From: JBOHUC01 sp050733935
Lineage (GTDB): Bacteria > Eisenbacteria > RBG-16-71-46 > DASYSL01
Length of the DNA stretch: 17,630 nucleotides
Direction of reading: 5' to 3'
NCBI GenBank assembly: GCA_050733935.1
Contig: JBOHUC010000058.1
Span: 1-17,630, forward strand
Under the pieces are notes generated by a model. The model made no database searches, was not told the origin of the DNA, and worked only from the letters and a program-made list of their open reading frames with translations. The first letter of the stretch is position 1. Every line of letters starts with the position of its first letter. A program made the translations under genes and the position numbers. This document shows, piece after piece, positions 6,787 to 15,606 of this stretch.

Positions 6787-9227
6787 TGACTCTTCCTCCG
6801 GGTGTCCACGAACTCGGTCCCGTACTCTCCGTCGGCGATGATGCGGGGCGAGCCCAGATCGAACGGGTGCGCACCCTTCTTGTCAGGTGTGGCCGGGGTG
6901 AGATTGAAGTTGGTCAGCACCTTGTGGACCACGAGCCGCGCCTGATCGCGCTCGAAGAAGTACAGGGGGAAGCCCATCCACACGACCTCGCCGTGCTGCG
7001 AGCCGTAGTAGTGGACTGCGTTCGGAAAGCCGTCACTCGGCGGAATGCGAGTCGAGTTCGGGTCATACTCCCGGGCCTGGTTCAGGTAGAGCGTGTCCAT
7101 GACCGACCGGAAGGTCGCTCCGGCGCCTTCCGTGACGAACAGCGGGCGCGTGATGACCCAGGTCAGGTTCGGCGGCCCCAACACCTGGTCCGCACCGATC
7201 GATCCACGGTAGTTCCGAAGCGTGAGCCGCGGCAGCCCGCTCCACTTGATCGCAGTTTTCGCGGCCGAAGGCCCGATGCGCGGATCGCACGTGCGATCCG
7301 GCAGAGGGTTCTGCCCCGGGGCGCATGCGAACTCCGGCAGGTACGGAATGGCCGACTTGAGCCGTTGCGCAATCGAGAGCGTCGGGCTTGACACCGTGCC
7401 CGCCGTATTGAGCTCGGACTGGAGGTGGCAGAAGTCGAACAGGAAGTTCCCGATCCGGAGGATGTCCGTTCGTGGATTCTCCCCGGACGTGTACGGCAAT
7501 CGCGCCTGACCCGATCCGATGCGCGTGAAGTAGCCGTTTGCGATCGCGGTCGTCATGCCGTCGCCCAGGATCCAGGCTTTGCCGCCGTCGGCCGTCGCCT
7601 GCCTGAGATAGACCGCGAGCGTGTTGAGCTTGCCGACCGAATTCACGTACCAGATCGCCGTTCCGGGGTTGAGGCTTCCGAACTTGGGCTGGGTGCGCGA
7701 CGACGACGTGCCGTCCGTGTACCAGACGACGACCTTGTACTGCGCGAGCCGGGAGAGCGGAATGCCTTCCTCCTGGAAGAAGCGATAGTCGAGCGTGTCC
7801 GACTCGAACTCGGAGAAGATGCCCGGTTCGCTCAACGCCCCCGGAGCGCCGATCTCGTCCGGCACCCCGCCGATCGCGTAGTAGAACGAGTCGGCTTCGG
7901 CCTCCATCGGGTAGCTGCCGACGGGCCGGAAGGGATTCGAGCTCGTGGTGCCGTACATGTCGTCGATGATGAGGAGCGGCCGCTCGAACGAAGGCTTCAC
8001 GATCGTGAGCTGGATCGTGAACAGCGAGACGAAGCCGAGATTGTCCCGGGCCTCGAGATAGAAGTAGTGCACGACCGTCGAGTCGAGGCTCCCGGCGAAG
8101 GGTCCGATCGTCGCCGCGGTCTCGTTGAGCGACCACGTGCTCCAGTGTCGGATGTCGTCTTCACCGTCCCGCGGCGTCTCGTTCACGATGTCCTGGTTTT
8201 CGATGTCGACACACCAGCGGTAGCCGTTGATCACGGCGCCAATCGGCGGCTCCGCGAACCAGTTGAACGTGATCGGCGAGTCTGCCGGGAACTCGAACCG
8301 GATGATGCGGCTGGGCGCGAGGCTGATGCCACCCGTCGTCTGCGTGCGCTGGAAGAACTCGTTGAACACCGTGATGCGCGGCCCGAGCTTGTTGAGCGTG
8401 GGCCGGAGTTGGAGAAGATTGAAGCTGAGGTTGAACCGCGCTTCGTACGCCCCCGCTTCGTCGAACGCGACGATCGCGAAGTAGTAGCGGGTCCCGGGTG
8501 TGAGCCCCTCATAGAACTTCGAGGTCGTGTCGCCCGACACGGATTCCCAGCTCGCGAAGCCTTCGTCCGCGAACGAGCCGAAGTACTCCTGGAGCTCGAG
8601 CTCCGTGATGCCCTCGGGTTGATCCGGATTGATGTCGCTCGCGGGCACCAGGATGAACGCATAGCGCACGGGCCGCTGCGAGATCTCGCCATCGGGATCC
8701 GTCCCGAGCCAGTCGATCGTGACCGAAGGCGTGACCGACACGGCCTGCTGGTTCGTCGGCTGCGGGCGGATGACGGTCGTCGACGGCGCGACGGTCTTCG
8801 ACGTGAACGAGCGGTAGATCGGAGCCGAGGTGAGGCCCTCGTTGTCCACGGCCTTGAGCACGAACGTGTGATAGCCGCGCGAGGTGACCGGCCGGTCGAT
8901 CGGCGGGAGCGGATCGTCCGGACCCGGTGAACGCCAGAAGAGCGTGATCTCGCTCGAGCTCGTCTCGATCCACGTCGTGTCCTGACCCGGCTGCGGGTCC
9001 TCCGCGTACAGATAGTGCGTGACCTGGCCGTCCGGATCGGAAGCGAACCAGTTGATGCGCACCGAGTAGAACGTCGTGTCGCCCTCGATCGGCGCGTTCG
9101 ACATCTCGACGCTCGGCCGCAGGTTGTCGATCTGCGCTCCGCTGAGCCCGCCGTTGCTGCATCCCCAGAGCGCCACCGCGATCGGGACGAGCAGCATCCC
9201 GAGGACCGCGAGAGAGCGATTGCGCAT
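6783..9227 (-). CDS. Surface lipoprotein B: fibronectin-like modules plus GATase1/ThuA-like region
   Basis: 814 residues from ATG 9227, chosen because AAGGAAG lies 8 nt upstream and the signal peptide starts here (MRNRSLAVLG); an ATG at 9272 overlapping the previous stop codon would add 15 polar residues. The lipobox-like LWGC puts the lipidated cysteine at 23. Two W-x-x-[ST]DPDG modules follow (W60 in NWFASDPDG, W173 in DWLGTDPDG), each closed by an A-V-D-N or A-F-D-E-A-G strand as in fibronectin-like domains. Residues about 418-775 form a further alpha/beta-looking region: LLIIDD (418-423), VVVWYTDG (499-506), KAWILGDG (550-557) and, near the end, EVVWMGFPLYFFE. That order resembles secreted GATase1/ThuA-like domains, but no catalytic cysteine is seen at the expected elbow. 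It is paralogous to lipoprotein C and is the second gene of the operon. Role unknown. Confidence 0.85.
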   Translation of the reverse strand: MRNRSLAVLGMLLVPIAVALWGCSNGGLSGAQIDNLRPSVEMSNAPIEGDTTFYSVRINWFASDPDGQVTHYLYAEDPQPGQDTTWIETSSSEITLFWRSPGPDDPLPPIDRPVTSRGYHTFVLKAVDNEGLTSAPIYRSFTSKTVAPSTTVIRPQPTNQQAVSVTPSVTIDWLGTDPDGEISQRPVRYAFILVPASDINPDQPEGITELELQEYFGSFADEGFASWESVSGDTTSKFYEGLTPGTRYYFAIVAFDEAGAYEARFNLSFNLLQLRPTLNKLGPRITVFNEFFQRTQTTGGISLAPSRIIRFEFPADSPITFNWFAEPPIGAVINGYRWCVDIENQDIVNETPRDGEDDIRHWSTWSLNETAATIGPFAGSLDSTVVHYFYLEARDNLGFVSLFTIQLTIVKPSFERPLLIIDDMYGTTSSNPFRPVGSYPMEAEADSFYYAIGGVPDEIGAPGALSEPGIFSEFESDTLDYRFFQEEGIPLSRLAQYKVVVWYTDGTSSSRTQPKFGSLNPGTAIWYVNSVGKLNTLAVYLRQATADGGKAWILGDGMTTAIANGYFTRIGSGQARLPYTSGENPRTDILRIGNFLFDFCHLQSELNTAGTVSSPTLSIAQRLKSAIPYLPEFACAPGQNPLPDRTCDPRIGPSAAKTAIKWSGLPRLTLRNYRGSIGADQVLGPPNLTWVITRPLFVTEGAGATFRSVMDTLYLNQAREYDPNSTRIPPSDGFPNAVHYYGSQHGEVVWMGFPLYFFERDQARLVVHKVLTNFNLTPATPDKKGAHPFDLGSPRIIADGEYGTEFVDTRRKSQ

Positions 9228-9268
9228 GAGACTCACTTCCTTTCCATTGCGGAACTCGCCCCTGGAGG

Positions 9269-11257
9269 TCATGGACCGGTCCTCCAGTAGATGGGAATCG
9301 GCACGTTGATGATCCGCGCCTTGTTCCGCTCGCTGCTGTCGGCCACCTCGATCTCGAGGATCGCGCGGCCTTCGGGCAGGTCGTCCGGCACGATGATCTC
9401 GAGCGTGTACGGTTGGGTGTACGGGAACGAGTTCGCCTGTGGCACGTCACGCACCTGGACCGGATCCTGCCAGCCCACGCTCGGAGGAGGCGGATCCCCG
9501 GCGGTGTAGATGCGGGCCCGGACGGTCAGGAACATCGTGCGATACGGCGAGCCCGAAATCGGAGCCAGCGTGACATCCGGATCGGGATCGGTGACGCGCA
9601 CGGTGACGTTGAAACGGTTCGCGGGCGGATTGACGACCGAGTCCGGCCTCGGGTCGGGAACGAGGAGCCCGGGGTTGAAATTCGTGTAGAACGTCAGGAT
9701 CTTCGAGCGCATCGCATCGTTCCCCTCCGCCTCCCACTCGGCCACGTTGCGAATGGGATCGTTGGTGCGCCCGTCGAGCGTTCGGTCGCCGTCCACGGCG
9801 AGCGCCTGCAGGTAGCCGCGCCCCGTGGCCGTGATCTGATCGAGCGTGAACAGCACGGCTTCGTTCCGACCCGGATCCAGAAAGTCGAAGTTCGGGAACG
9901 GCGTCGAAAGCGGCGGCGCTTCCGATCCGCCATCCGGGAACAGCGTCACGACGTGGGCCCGGAACGTGGAGGGCGAGCCGTTCGGCGGTCCGCTCTGGAA
10001 CACGCGTCCGGCCTGGGCGCCCTTGATCACGTACGGCGAATCCCGGTCGAATCCGCCGAGCCGCTCCTGGATCAACGATCCGAACGCGACCGTGTCGTCT
10101 TCGCTCCGAATGTAATTCCGGATCTTCCGGTCGAGCCGGGTCCTCCGCTCGACGAACGTCTTCGGCTTGATGAGCCCCGTCGCGCAGTCCCTGAGACCAT
10201 CCATGGCCGGCCGTTCCGCGGGCAGAAGCTCGAGCGTGTCCGTGAGAGGATTGCCGGGGAACGGGATCACGCCCCCCACCGAGTCCAGGGGCTCGAAATA
10301 GGTCCCGAACTCGTCGGTCAGGAGGTGCGGGAGCATCACGGGATCCGCCGGATTCGGCCCGGAGAACCACGTGTCCGGGCTGAAATTGACGATGAAGCGA
10401 CGGAGCGCGTCCGGCTGCGTGGTCGCACCCGCCTCGTCGATCGAGCGAATCCGGAAAGTCTGAAGGCCGATGGGAAGGGGCGCCGGATTCATCCCGTTCG
10501 GGTCCCCGTAGTCCACCGACGTGAAGTTCCTGTCGACGCGGACGAACTCGGTCTCGGTGAGCTTGTACAGGTAGCCCGAGATGGACGAGCCAAAGTCGCG
10601 ATCGAATCCTTCCCAGACGAAGCGGACCGACGCGCCCGAGGGAATCGTGTCCCGGGCCGCGTGGAGCGGAAGCTCGAACGTGTCGCGGAGCGCGCGTGTG
10701 AACACGCTGTCCCTCACCCCCGTCTGCCCGCAGGGAAGACTGGCGAAGAACGAGCCCCTTCCCTCGGCGAGCTGGAAGCGCACTTCGGGCAGATTCTGAT
10801 CGCGGGCCACGAAGTGCGTGACGGCGGGTGTGGGGTCCACCTTGCCCTGATTGTCCACGGCGAAGACGTACAGCGCGTGCTCACGGTCGCTTCCCCGTCC
10901 TTCGAGGATCGTGAACGTGAACAGGCTGTCCTTCGCGGTCGTGAACTGGTACTGCGACGGCCTTGGCGGGGGAAGCCGGAAAGGACGGCCGCTCGTCTGC
11001 TCGACCGTGGTCTCGGTGACGGCCACGTAGAAACCGACGATCTCGCCGTCAATGTCAGCGCCCGACCAATGGGCCCGGTAGCGGTGCGGGATGCGCGTCA
11101 ATCCACCGCCGGCAACGGAATCGACGGGCGCCGCGGACAGATACGTGTCCGGCGCTCGATTGCGATCCGTATTTTCGGTGGGGATGTTGCGGCAGGCAGG
11201 ACCAGCGACCAGGACCAAACCGATCAAGGCAACAAAAACCCCTGCGCTCCAACGCAT
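9269..11257 (-). CDS. Exported fibronectin-like protein, probable lipoprotein; first gene of the four-gene operon
   Basis: 662 residues. The ATG at 11257 is preceded by GGAGG at 7 nt and by a strong promoter. The N-terminus has a short basic start, a hydrophobic core and AGPAC at 18-22. Cys22 could be lipidated, but Pro at -2 and Gly at -3 make the lipobox imperfect. An H-W-S-G-A-D-I-D-G module (residues 48-56) is closed by LYVFAVDNQGKVDPTPA, the same type of fibronectin-like unit as in lipoprotein B. A second module follows (FVWEGFDRDFG), closed by FRIRSIDEAGATTQP. The rest contains a charged helical patch (FVERRTRLDRKIRNYIRSED) and ends in beta-rich sequence. It lacks the LL-x-x-DD/G-D-G region of B and C. 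Its TGA overlaps a possible upstream ATG for lipoprotein B, and the true ATG of B lies 42 bp downstream. I do not recognise a specific family; surface location is inferred. Confidence 0.8.
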   Translation of the reverse strand: MRWSAGVFVALIGLVLVAGPACRNIPTENTDRNRAPDTYLSAAPVDSVAGGGLTRIPHRYRAHWSGADIDGEIVGFYVAVTETTVEQTSGRPFRLPPPRPSQYQFTTAKDSLFTFTILEGRGSDREHALYVFAVDNQGKVDPTPAVTHFVARDQNLPEVRFQLAEGRGSFFASLPCGQTGVRDSVFTRALRDTFELPLHAARDTIPSGASVRFVWEGFDRDFGSSISGYLYKLTETEFVRVDRNFTSVDYGDPNGMNPAPLPIGLQTFRIRSIDEAGATTQPDALRRFIVNFSPDTWFSGPNPADPVMLPHLLTDEFGTYFEPLDSVGGVIPFPGNPLTDTLELLPAERPAMDGLRDCATGLIKPKTFVERRTRLDRKIRNYIRSEDDTVAFGSLIQERLGGFDRDSPYVIKGAQAGRVFQSGPPNGSPSTFRAHVVTLFPDGGSEAPPLSTPFPNFDFLDPGRNEAVLFTLDQITATGRGYLQALAVDGDRTLDGRTNDPIRNVAEWEAEGNDAMRSKILTFYTNFNPGLLVPDPRPDSVVNPPANRFNVTVRVTDPDPDVTLAPISGSPYRTMFLTVRARIYTAGDPPPPSVGWQDPVQVRDVPQANSFPYTQPYTLEIIVPDDLPEGRAILEIEVADSSERNKARIINVPIPIYWRTGP

Positions 11258-11304
11258 TCAGCGTCCTCCAATACGCCCTACTCGTTTGTTCCCGGTGTGT
11301 CAGG

Positions 11305-11334
11305 ACGATAGCAACCGCCGAAAAGGGGTGTCAA
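11305..11334 (-). promoter_or_regulatory. Strong sigma70-type promoter of the four-gene lipoprotein operon
   Basis: Minus strand: a perfect TTGACA (11334-11329), an 18-nt spacer, and TATCGT (11310-11305). Transcription would start near 11298, about 40 nt before the ATG at 11257. The flanks read CCCTTGACAC and CTATCGT, the same as in the promoter at 16011-16039, which supports both calls. Confidence 0.75.
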
Positions 11335-11444
11335 GGGTCCGGCCTCGGAAATTGCGGAAAACGCGGGAGTTGTCACCCTTTCGGGTCGGCAGCCGGAGGG
11401 GGTCAGGGCGGATGAATTCCGGCTGGGCGGAATGGCCCACCCGG

Positions 11445-11482
11445 AAAAGCCGGGGGGCCGGTGGGAAATCCCACCGGCCCCC
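11445..11482 (-). terminator. Intrinsic terminator of the 1365-residue secreted protein gene
   Basis: A 13-bp GC-only-but-one stem (11453-11465 with 11470-11482) closes a 4-nt loop. On the minus strand it is followed, after 4 nt, by a TTTT run (11448-11445). It begins 26 bp after the stop codon of the upstream gene and separates that gene from the lipoprotein operon promoter about 110 bp further on. Confidence 0.8.
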
Positions 11483-11508
11483 GGTTTGCTGCGTGCTGCG
11501 AAGGGATT

Positions 11509-14500
11509 CTACCGAGCGTCGCTCAGCAGGATCATCTTCGTCGGAGCGCTGTCGCGGACGAAGTCGATGCCCTCGGCCTTGTAGAAGTACACGCCCGCCG
11601 ACGCCTTCGCGCCGCTCGACAGCGTGCCATCCCACAGGACCGTGTTGTTACCGACCACGCCCTTGTGCTCGAAGTTCGCCACTTCGCGACCCGCCACGTT
11701 GTAGATGCGGATCGTGATGTTGCGAGCAGCCGCCAGCGTGAACCGCAGGCTGACGCTCCGTCCGGCGAAGGCCGGGTTCGGGAACGCACCCAGGTTCCGG
11801 TTGGCGAACACGTTCGCGTTACCGCCAGGCAGGTCGCCCACCGGGACGATCGGTCCCCGGCGCGCGCAGATCTGGAAGTGCCCGGACAGAGCGTCTTCGA
11901 GCCAGTAGGCACGCGCCAGCGAGGACGACGGCTTCGTCTGCACGTCCGCGCTGCTCGTGTAGTTACCGGAGAGCAAGTACTCCAGGTCGAACCCGTCGAA
12001 CAGCGTCCGGAACTCACGGGTACCCGGGTCCAGCGGACGATACACCGACGCGGTGTGCGGGTTCGGACCATAGGTCGGGTCGTACTGCGCGGCCTCGGTC
12101 GCACCGTCCACCGTCGGGATCACCGCGAACACGTCCGCGAGGATCGTGCACTGGTGGTTGAAGCCGTAGGTCCGCCCGGGGTGCGCCCAGGGGGCCGTCG
12201 GCAGGAAGCGAACAACCTGCGGATTCGACGCACCCGACCAGGCCTTCCAGATGTCCGACGTGAAGTCGGCACCCGTGAAGTCGGTCAGGAAGAAGTACGG
12301 ATTCGGCGAAATCGAGTTGTTGAACGCATCCTGCATGATGCCTTCGCCGGAGAGCCACAGGCCACGACGGCTCACGCCGCTCGCGCCGTTCAGATAACCC
12401 TCGAGGAGCGCAACGTCATTCGCGCCACCCTCCTGGGAATCCGATCCGTCGTGCAGGATCTTGTCGTTCAGGTCACCCGAGAACCAGAGCACGTTGCTGT
12501 AGAGCACCGCGAGCTGGTTGGCCGACGGGCCCGCCTTGTCGCCGCTCAGGGCCAGGAGGCCCGGAGGCGTGACCTGGCGAACACCGAGGTGTCCGGCCTC
12601 AGCCGACTCCGAAGCACGAATCTCGTACAGGTCGAAGTTCAGACCGGCCTGGCCGAGGTTCGCAGCAACGAAGTTCGACGGGTCGTTGGCGTCGGGGTTC
12701 GCACCGCGCTTCCAACCCTTCTTGGCGCCGTTGTTCTTGCCGAAGCCCATCGTGTCCGCGGCACCCATGTAAGAGCGCTCCGAGCCACGACGGTCGTTGT
12801 CGTCCACCATCAGGAGGCAAGCCAGACCCAATCCACCCGGGTAGCGGGTGGACTTCCACATGTCGGGAAGGACATCGAAGCTCGACCAGCGGTCGGCATC
12901 GGTGTCGGCATTCCCGGCCGGATCCTGCGGGAACACGTTGGTCGTGTCGAACAGAAGGGCCACGGGCTCAGAAGCATCGAGACGGCTGCGACGCAGGAAG
13001 TACTCGACGTGCGTGCCCGGCGTAAACCAGCCGTCGGGCAGGATCTTCGTGTTCTCGAGCGTCGTTCCGCTCGTCGCGCCGGCGGCCGCCGCCCACGTGG
13101 GCACGGTGCCGTCGCAAACGATGTTCGACTGATCCACGCCACCGTTCGGGTCGGTCAGGTAGCACAGGTTGTGACTGATGCCGAGGTTCGAGCGAAGCCC
13201 ACCGGCTCCGAACTCGGACTCGTGCAACGTACCTGCCCACACCGGCGTCGCCGGGTTCCCGATGCCACGAGACTCGATCGGCCACAGATTGATGTCCGCC
13301 GAGTCCATGCGCGCCGAGTTCCAGACGTGACGGTTCCACGTGCCGCCGTGGCCGCCCGGGGTCCCGAAGGGCCCGTTGTTGGCCAGGTAGCTCGCGAAGA
13401 ACGGATGTGCGGGATCACGGTTCACCAGCGCCGAGGCGCGGTTGCCCTTCGTCACGTAGCTACCGGGACCCGGATCGATGCGGAAGATGAGGTCCATCCG
13501 CACGCCCGAGGCGCTGGTGCCGACGAACGGCGAGTTGCAAAGGATCGAGTCGCCAGGGATCGAGCCGATCGCGTTCGCGGGAGCGACGGTGTTGAGACCC
13601 GTCTTCACGCGCGACGTCGTCGTGTCGAAGCTGGCGTTGTCACCCGGCGCCACACCTTCGTTGACCGGGAACTGATCCTGGTACTTGTTCCAGATTTCCT
13701 GCGACAGCGGGGGCAGCTCGCCACCGCGGATGAGGCCGATCCGGAGCCGGTCGAAGTACGAGCCACGCGTGTTGCCGAGGTTCGTGCCGCCGAACCGGTA
13801 GCCCTGCGAGATGATCTCGACGACCGCTCTCAACGAGTCGATCGCCCCCACCGGGGCGCCCATCGAGCCGAGCGTGCTGAAGTCGCGATAGCAGAACGGA
13901 TCGGGGTTGAAGATGATGAACGGGAACACGAGGCGGTTCGACCACACCGGGTGCGCGGACACCGGCTGCTTGTAGACGGCCGGGGCGTACGCGCGGCACG
14001 CGTAGCGGTAGAAGATCGACTCGTTCAGACCCATGAAGCCCGAATAGAAGTCGAAGTCGAGAATGGCCGACGTACGGGCTGCCGTGGCCCCGTCGATGCC
14101 CTGGCTGTTCTTCGTGGCCGGGGGACCGGTGCGGTTTGCAAGGTTGATCGTCGGCGACTCGTACATCGAGTAGTTCTCGATTTCGATCAGGTTGCCGTTG
14201 TCCTTGTTGCCGGAAACGAGAACGTTGCCCGCGAGATCGCAGGTACGCGTGACCGCGCCGACGGCGCCGCAAAGGTCTTCGTACAGCAGCGCGCCGATGT
14301 TCTCGATGTGGAAGAAGGATCCCGGCGGACGTCCGGTTCCTGCCCACTGGCCGCTGGTCACGAGGTTCGCGATCAGCGAGCGGGCGGTGACGTCACCGAT
14401 GTTGTTGAAGCCGTACACCGTGCCGCCGTCGACCTGGACCTCGTCGATGAGCGCGGCGCCCTGCTTCGAGTTGTAACCGGTGGTCGTGCCCACGATGTTG

Positions 14501-15606
14501 TCAGCGCGGACGCGGTTCGTCTTCACACGGAAGGCGACGCGAATGTTGCCGCTGACCGTCGTGATGCCGGAGTAGGGACGCGAGATCGCCGTGTCCGGGT
14601 TGGAGAACGGGAACACGCCCGAGACCGAGAAGACCTCCTGAACCGGCTGCGAGAGGTCGAGGACTTCGGAGAACCAGCGACGGTTCACGTCGTAGACGCC
14701 CGACTCACGCGGCGAGCCGACGTACACCATGAGCGAGTCCGCCGTGTCACGCACCAGGTTGCCGATCGCCGTCGGATCCGGGTTGAACCAGCCGGAGCCG
14801 GTCGCGAGCGGATCGACGAAGTTCGTCATATCGGTGCGAACCCGGAACGCCACCGTGCCGGTGCCGCTCGAGGCGAAGTCCTTGTACATGATCTGATCCC
14901 ACAGATTGCAGAAGCCCGGGAACTCGGCTTCCGTTCCCACGCCACCCTGCTGCACCGTGAGATCGCCGTTCAGGTAGTTGCCGGTGAGGGCGTCCTGCGC
15001 CTGTGCCGCGTTGTAACCGGCCTGACGCAGACCGCACCACGCGGACCGGGCGCCCGCGATCGGCGTCGCAGAGGCCTCACCACCGTTGTTGATGTTGGTC
15101 TTCACGCCGACCATGTCGTCCGCGTGCCAGGCACTCACAACACCGGTCCGGACGAACTTGCGGCCGGCGCCCGTGCGGGCGTTCCACAGAGCCGAGTTGC
15201 CTTCGTTGATGTGATTGCCGTAGTCGAGGGCCCACTCGGGACGAGCGGTGAAAGCGCGGTCACCACCAAACGCGTAGAAGTGGGACAAGCGCCTCCAGCC
15301 CTGCGTCGAGTCCGTGCCCGCGATGTCGGTGTCGAAATCCCACACACCGCCGACGCCGACGCCGAGCCAGTTGTTGCCGGCTCCGGCGGACGTGTTGTTT
15401 ACGTGGCCGATCCAAACCGTGTCGCAAGTCGCGGCGACGCAGTTCGAATTGGACGTGCCGAACGTCGTCCCGCCGGCGCCCGGAATCTTCTTGACCGCCT
15501 TGACGAATCCGGGGTCGGCCCCGAGGTTCTCGGTTCCGGCTTGAGACGTTCCGGCAATGCCGGCGCCCAGGCCAAGGAGGAGGAACGCGACAAACGCCTT
15601 TCTCAT
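11509..15606 (-). CDS. Large secreted surface protein with GATase1-like region and C-terminal FlgD-like / T9SS type A-like domain
   Basis: 1365 residues. ATG 15606 is chosen because GGAGGT lies 6 nt upstream and the signal peptide begins here (MRKAFVAFLLLGLG, cleavage after SQA at about 23); an in-frame ATG 45 bp upstream has neither. Residues about 24-900 are rich in Asn, Gly, Ser and aromatic residues and look like beta-structured extracellular sequence; I recognise no family there. Residues about 931-1100 have LLMVDD (931-936), NVLWFSGD (1038-1045) and LWLSGEG (1083-1089), the same motif order as lipoproteins B and C. Residues about 1272-1365 form a FlgD-like tail: GAFPNPAFAG, ITIRIYNVAGREV, TVLWDGT, SAGVYFYKAEG. 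The gene has its own promoter, long leader, strong ribosome-binding site and strong terminator, and appears to favour C-ending codons for Asn, Asp and Gly. Together these suggest an abundant surface protein. Role unknown. Confidence 0.88.
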   Translation of the reverse strand: MRKAFVAFLLLGLGAGIAGTSQAGTENLGADPGFVKAVKKIPGAGGTTFGTSNSNCVAATCDTVWIGHVNNTSAGAGNNWLGVGVGGVWDFDTDIAGTDSTQGWRRLSHFYAFGGDRAFTARPEWALDYGNHINEGNSALWNARTGAGRKFVRTGVVSAWHADDMVGVKTNINNGGEASATPIAGARSAWCGLRQAGYNAAQAQDALTGNYLNGDLTVQQGGVGTEAEFPGFCNLWDQIMYKDFASSGTGTVAFRVRTDMTNFVDPLATGSGWFNPDPTAIGNLVRDTADSLMVYVGSPRESGVYDVNRRWFSEVLDLSQPVQEVFSVSGVFPFSNPDTAISRPYSGITTVSGNIRVAFRVKTNRVRADNIVGTTTGYNSKQGAALIDEVQVDGGTVYGFNNIGDVTARSLIANLVTSGQWAGTGRPPGSFFHIENIGALLYEDLCGAVGAVTRTCDLAGNVLVSGNKDNGNLIEIENYSMYESPTINLANRTGPPATKNSQGIDGATAARTSAILDFDFYSGFMGLNESIFYRYACRAYAPAVYKQPVSAHPVWSNRLVFPFIIFNPDPFCYRDFSTLGSMGAPVGAIDSLRAVVEIISQGYRFGGTNLGNTRGSYFDRLRIGLIRGGELPPLSQEIWNKYQDQFPVNEGVAPGDNASFDTTTSRVKTGLNTVAPANAIGSIPGDSILCNSPFVGTSASGVRMDLIFRIDPGPGSYVTKGNRASALVNRDPAHPFFASYLANNGPFGTPGGHGGTWNRHVWNSARMDSADINLWPIESRGIGNPATPVWAGTLHESEFGAGGLRSNLGISHNLCYLTDPNGGVDQSNIVCDGTVPTWAAAAGATSGTTLENTKILPDGWFTPGTHVEYFLRRSRLDASEPVALLFDTTNVFPQDPAGNADTDADRWSSFDVLPDMWKSTRYPGGLGLACLLMVDDNDRRGSERSYMGAADTMGFGKNNGAKKGWKRGANPDANDPSNFVAANLGQAGLNFDLYEIRASESAEAGHLGVRQVTPPGLLALSGDKAGPSANQLAVLYSNVLWFSGDLNDKILHDGSDSQEGGANDVALLEGYLNGASGVSRRGLWLSGEGIMQDAFNNSISPNPYFFLTDFTGADFTSDIWKAWSGASNPQVVRFLPTAPWAHPGRTYGFNHQCTILADVFAVIPTVDGATEAAQYDPTYGPNPHTASVYRPLDPGTREFRTLFDGFDLEYLLSGNYTSSADVQTKPSSSLARAYWLEDALSGHFQICARRGPIVPVGDLPGGNANVFANRNLGAFPNPAFAGRSVSLRFTLAAARNITIRIYNVAGREVANFEHKGVVGNNTVLWDGTLSSGAKASAGVYFYKAEGIDFVRDSAPTKMILLSDAR

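Noticed and set aside
7425..8930. Plus-strand reading frame (501 codons) opposite lipoprotein B
   Set aside because: The same shadow composition; no start signals.
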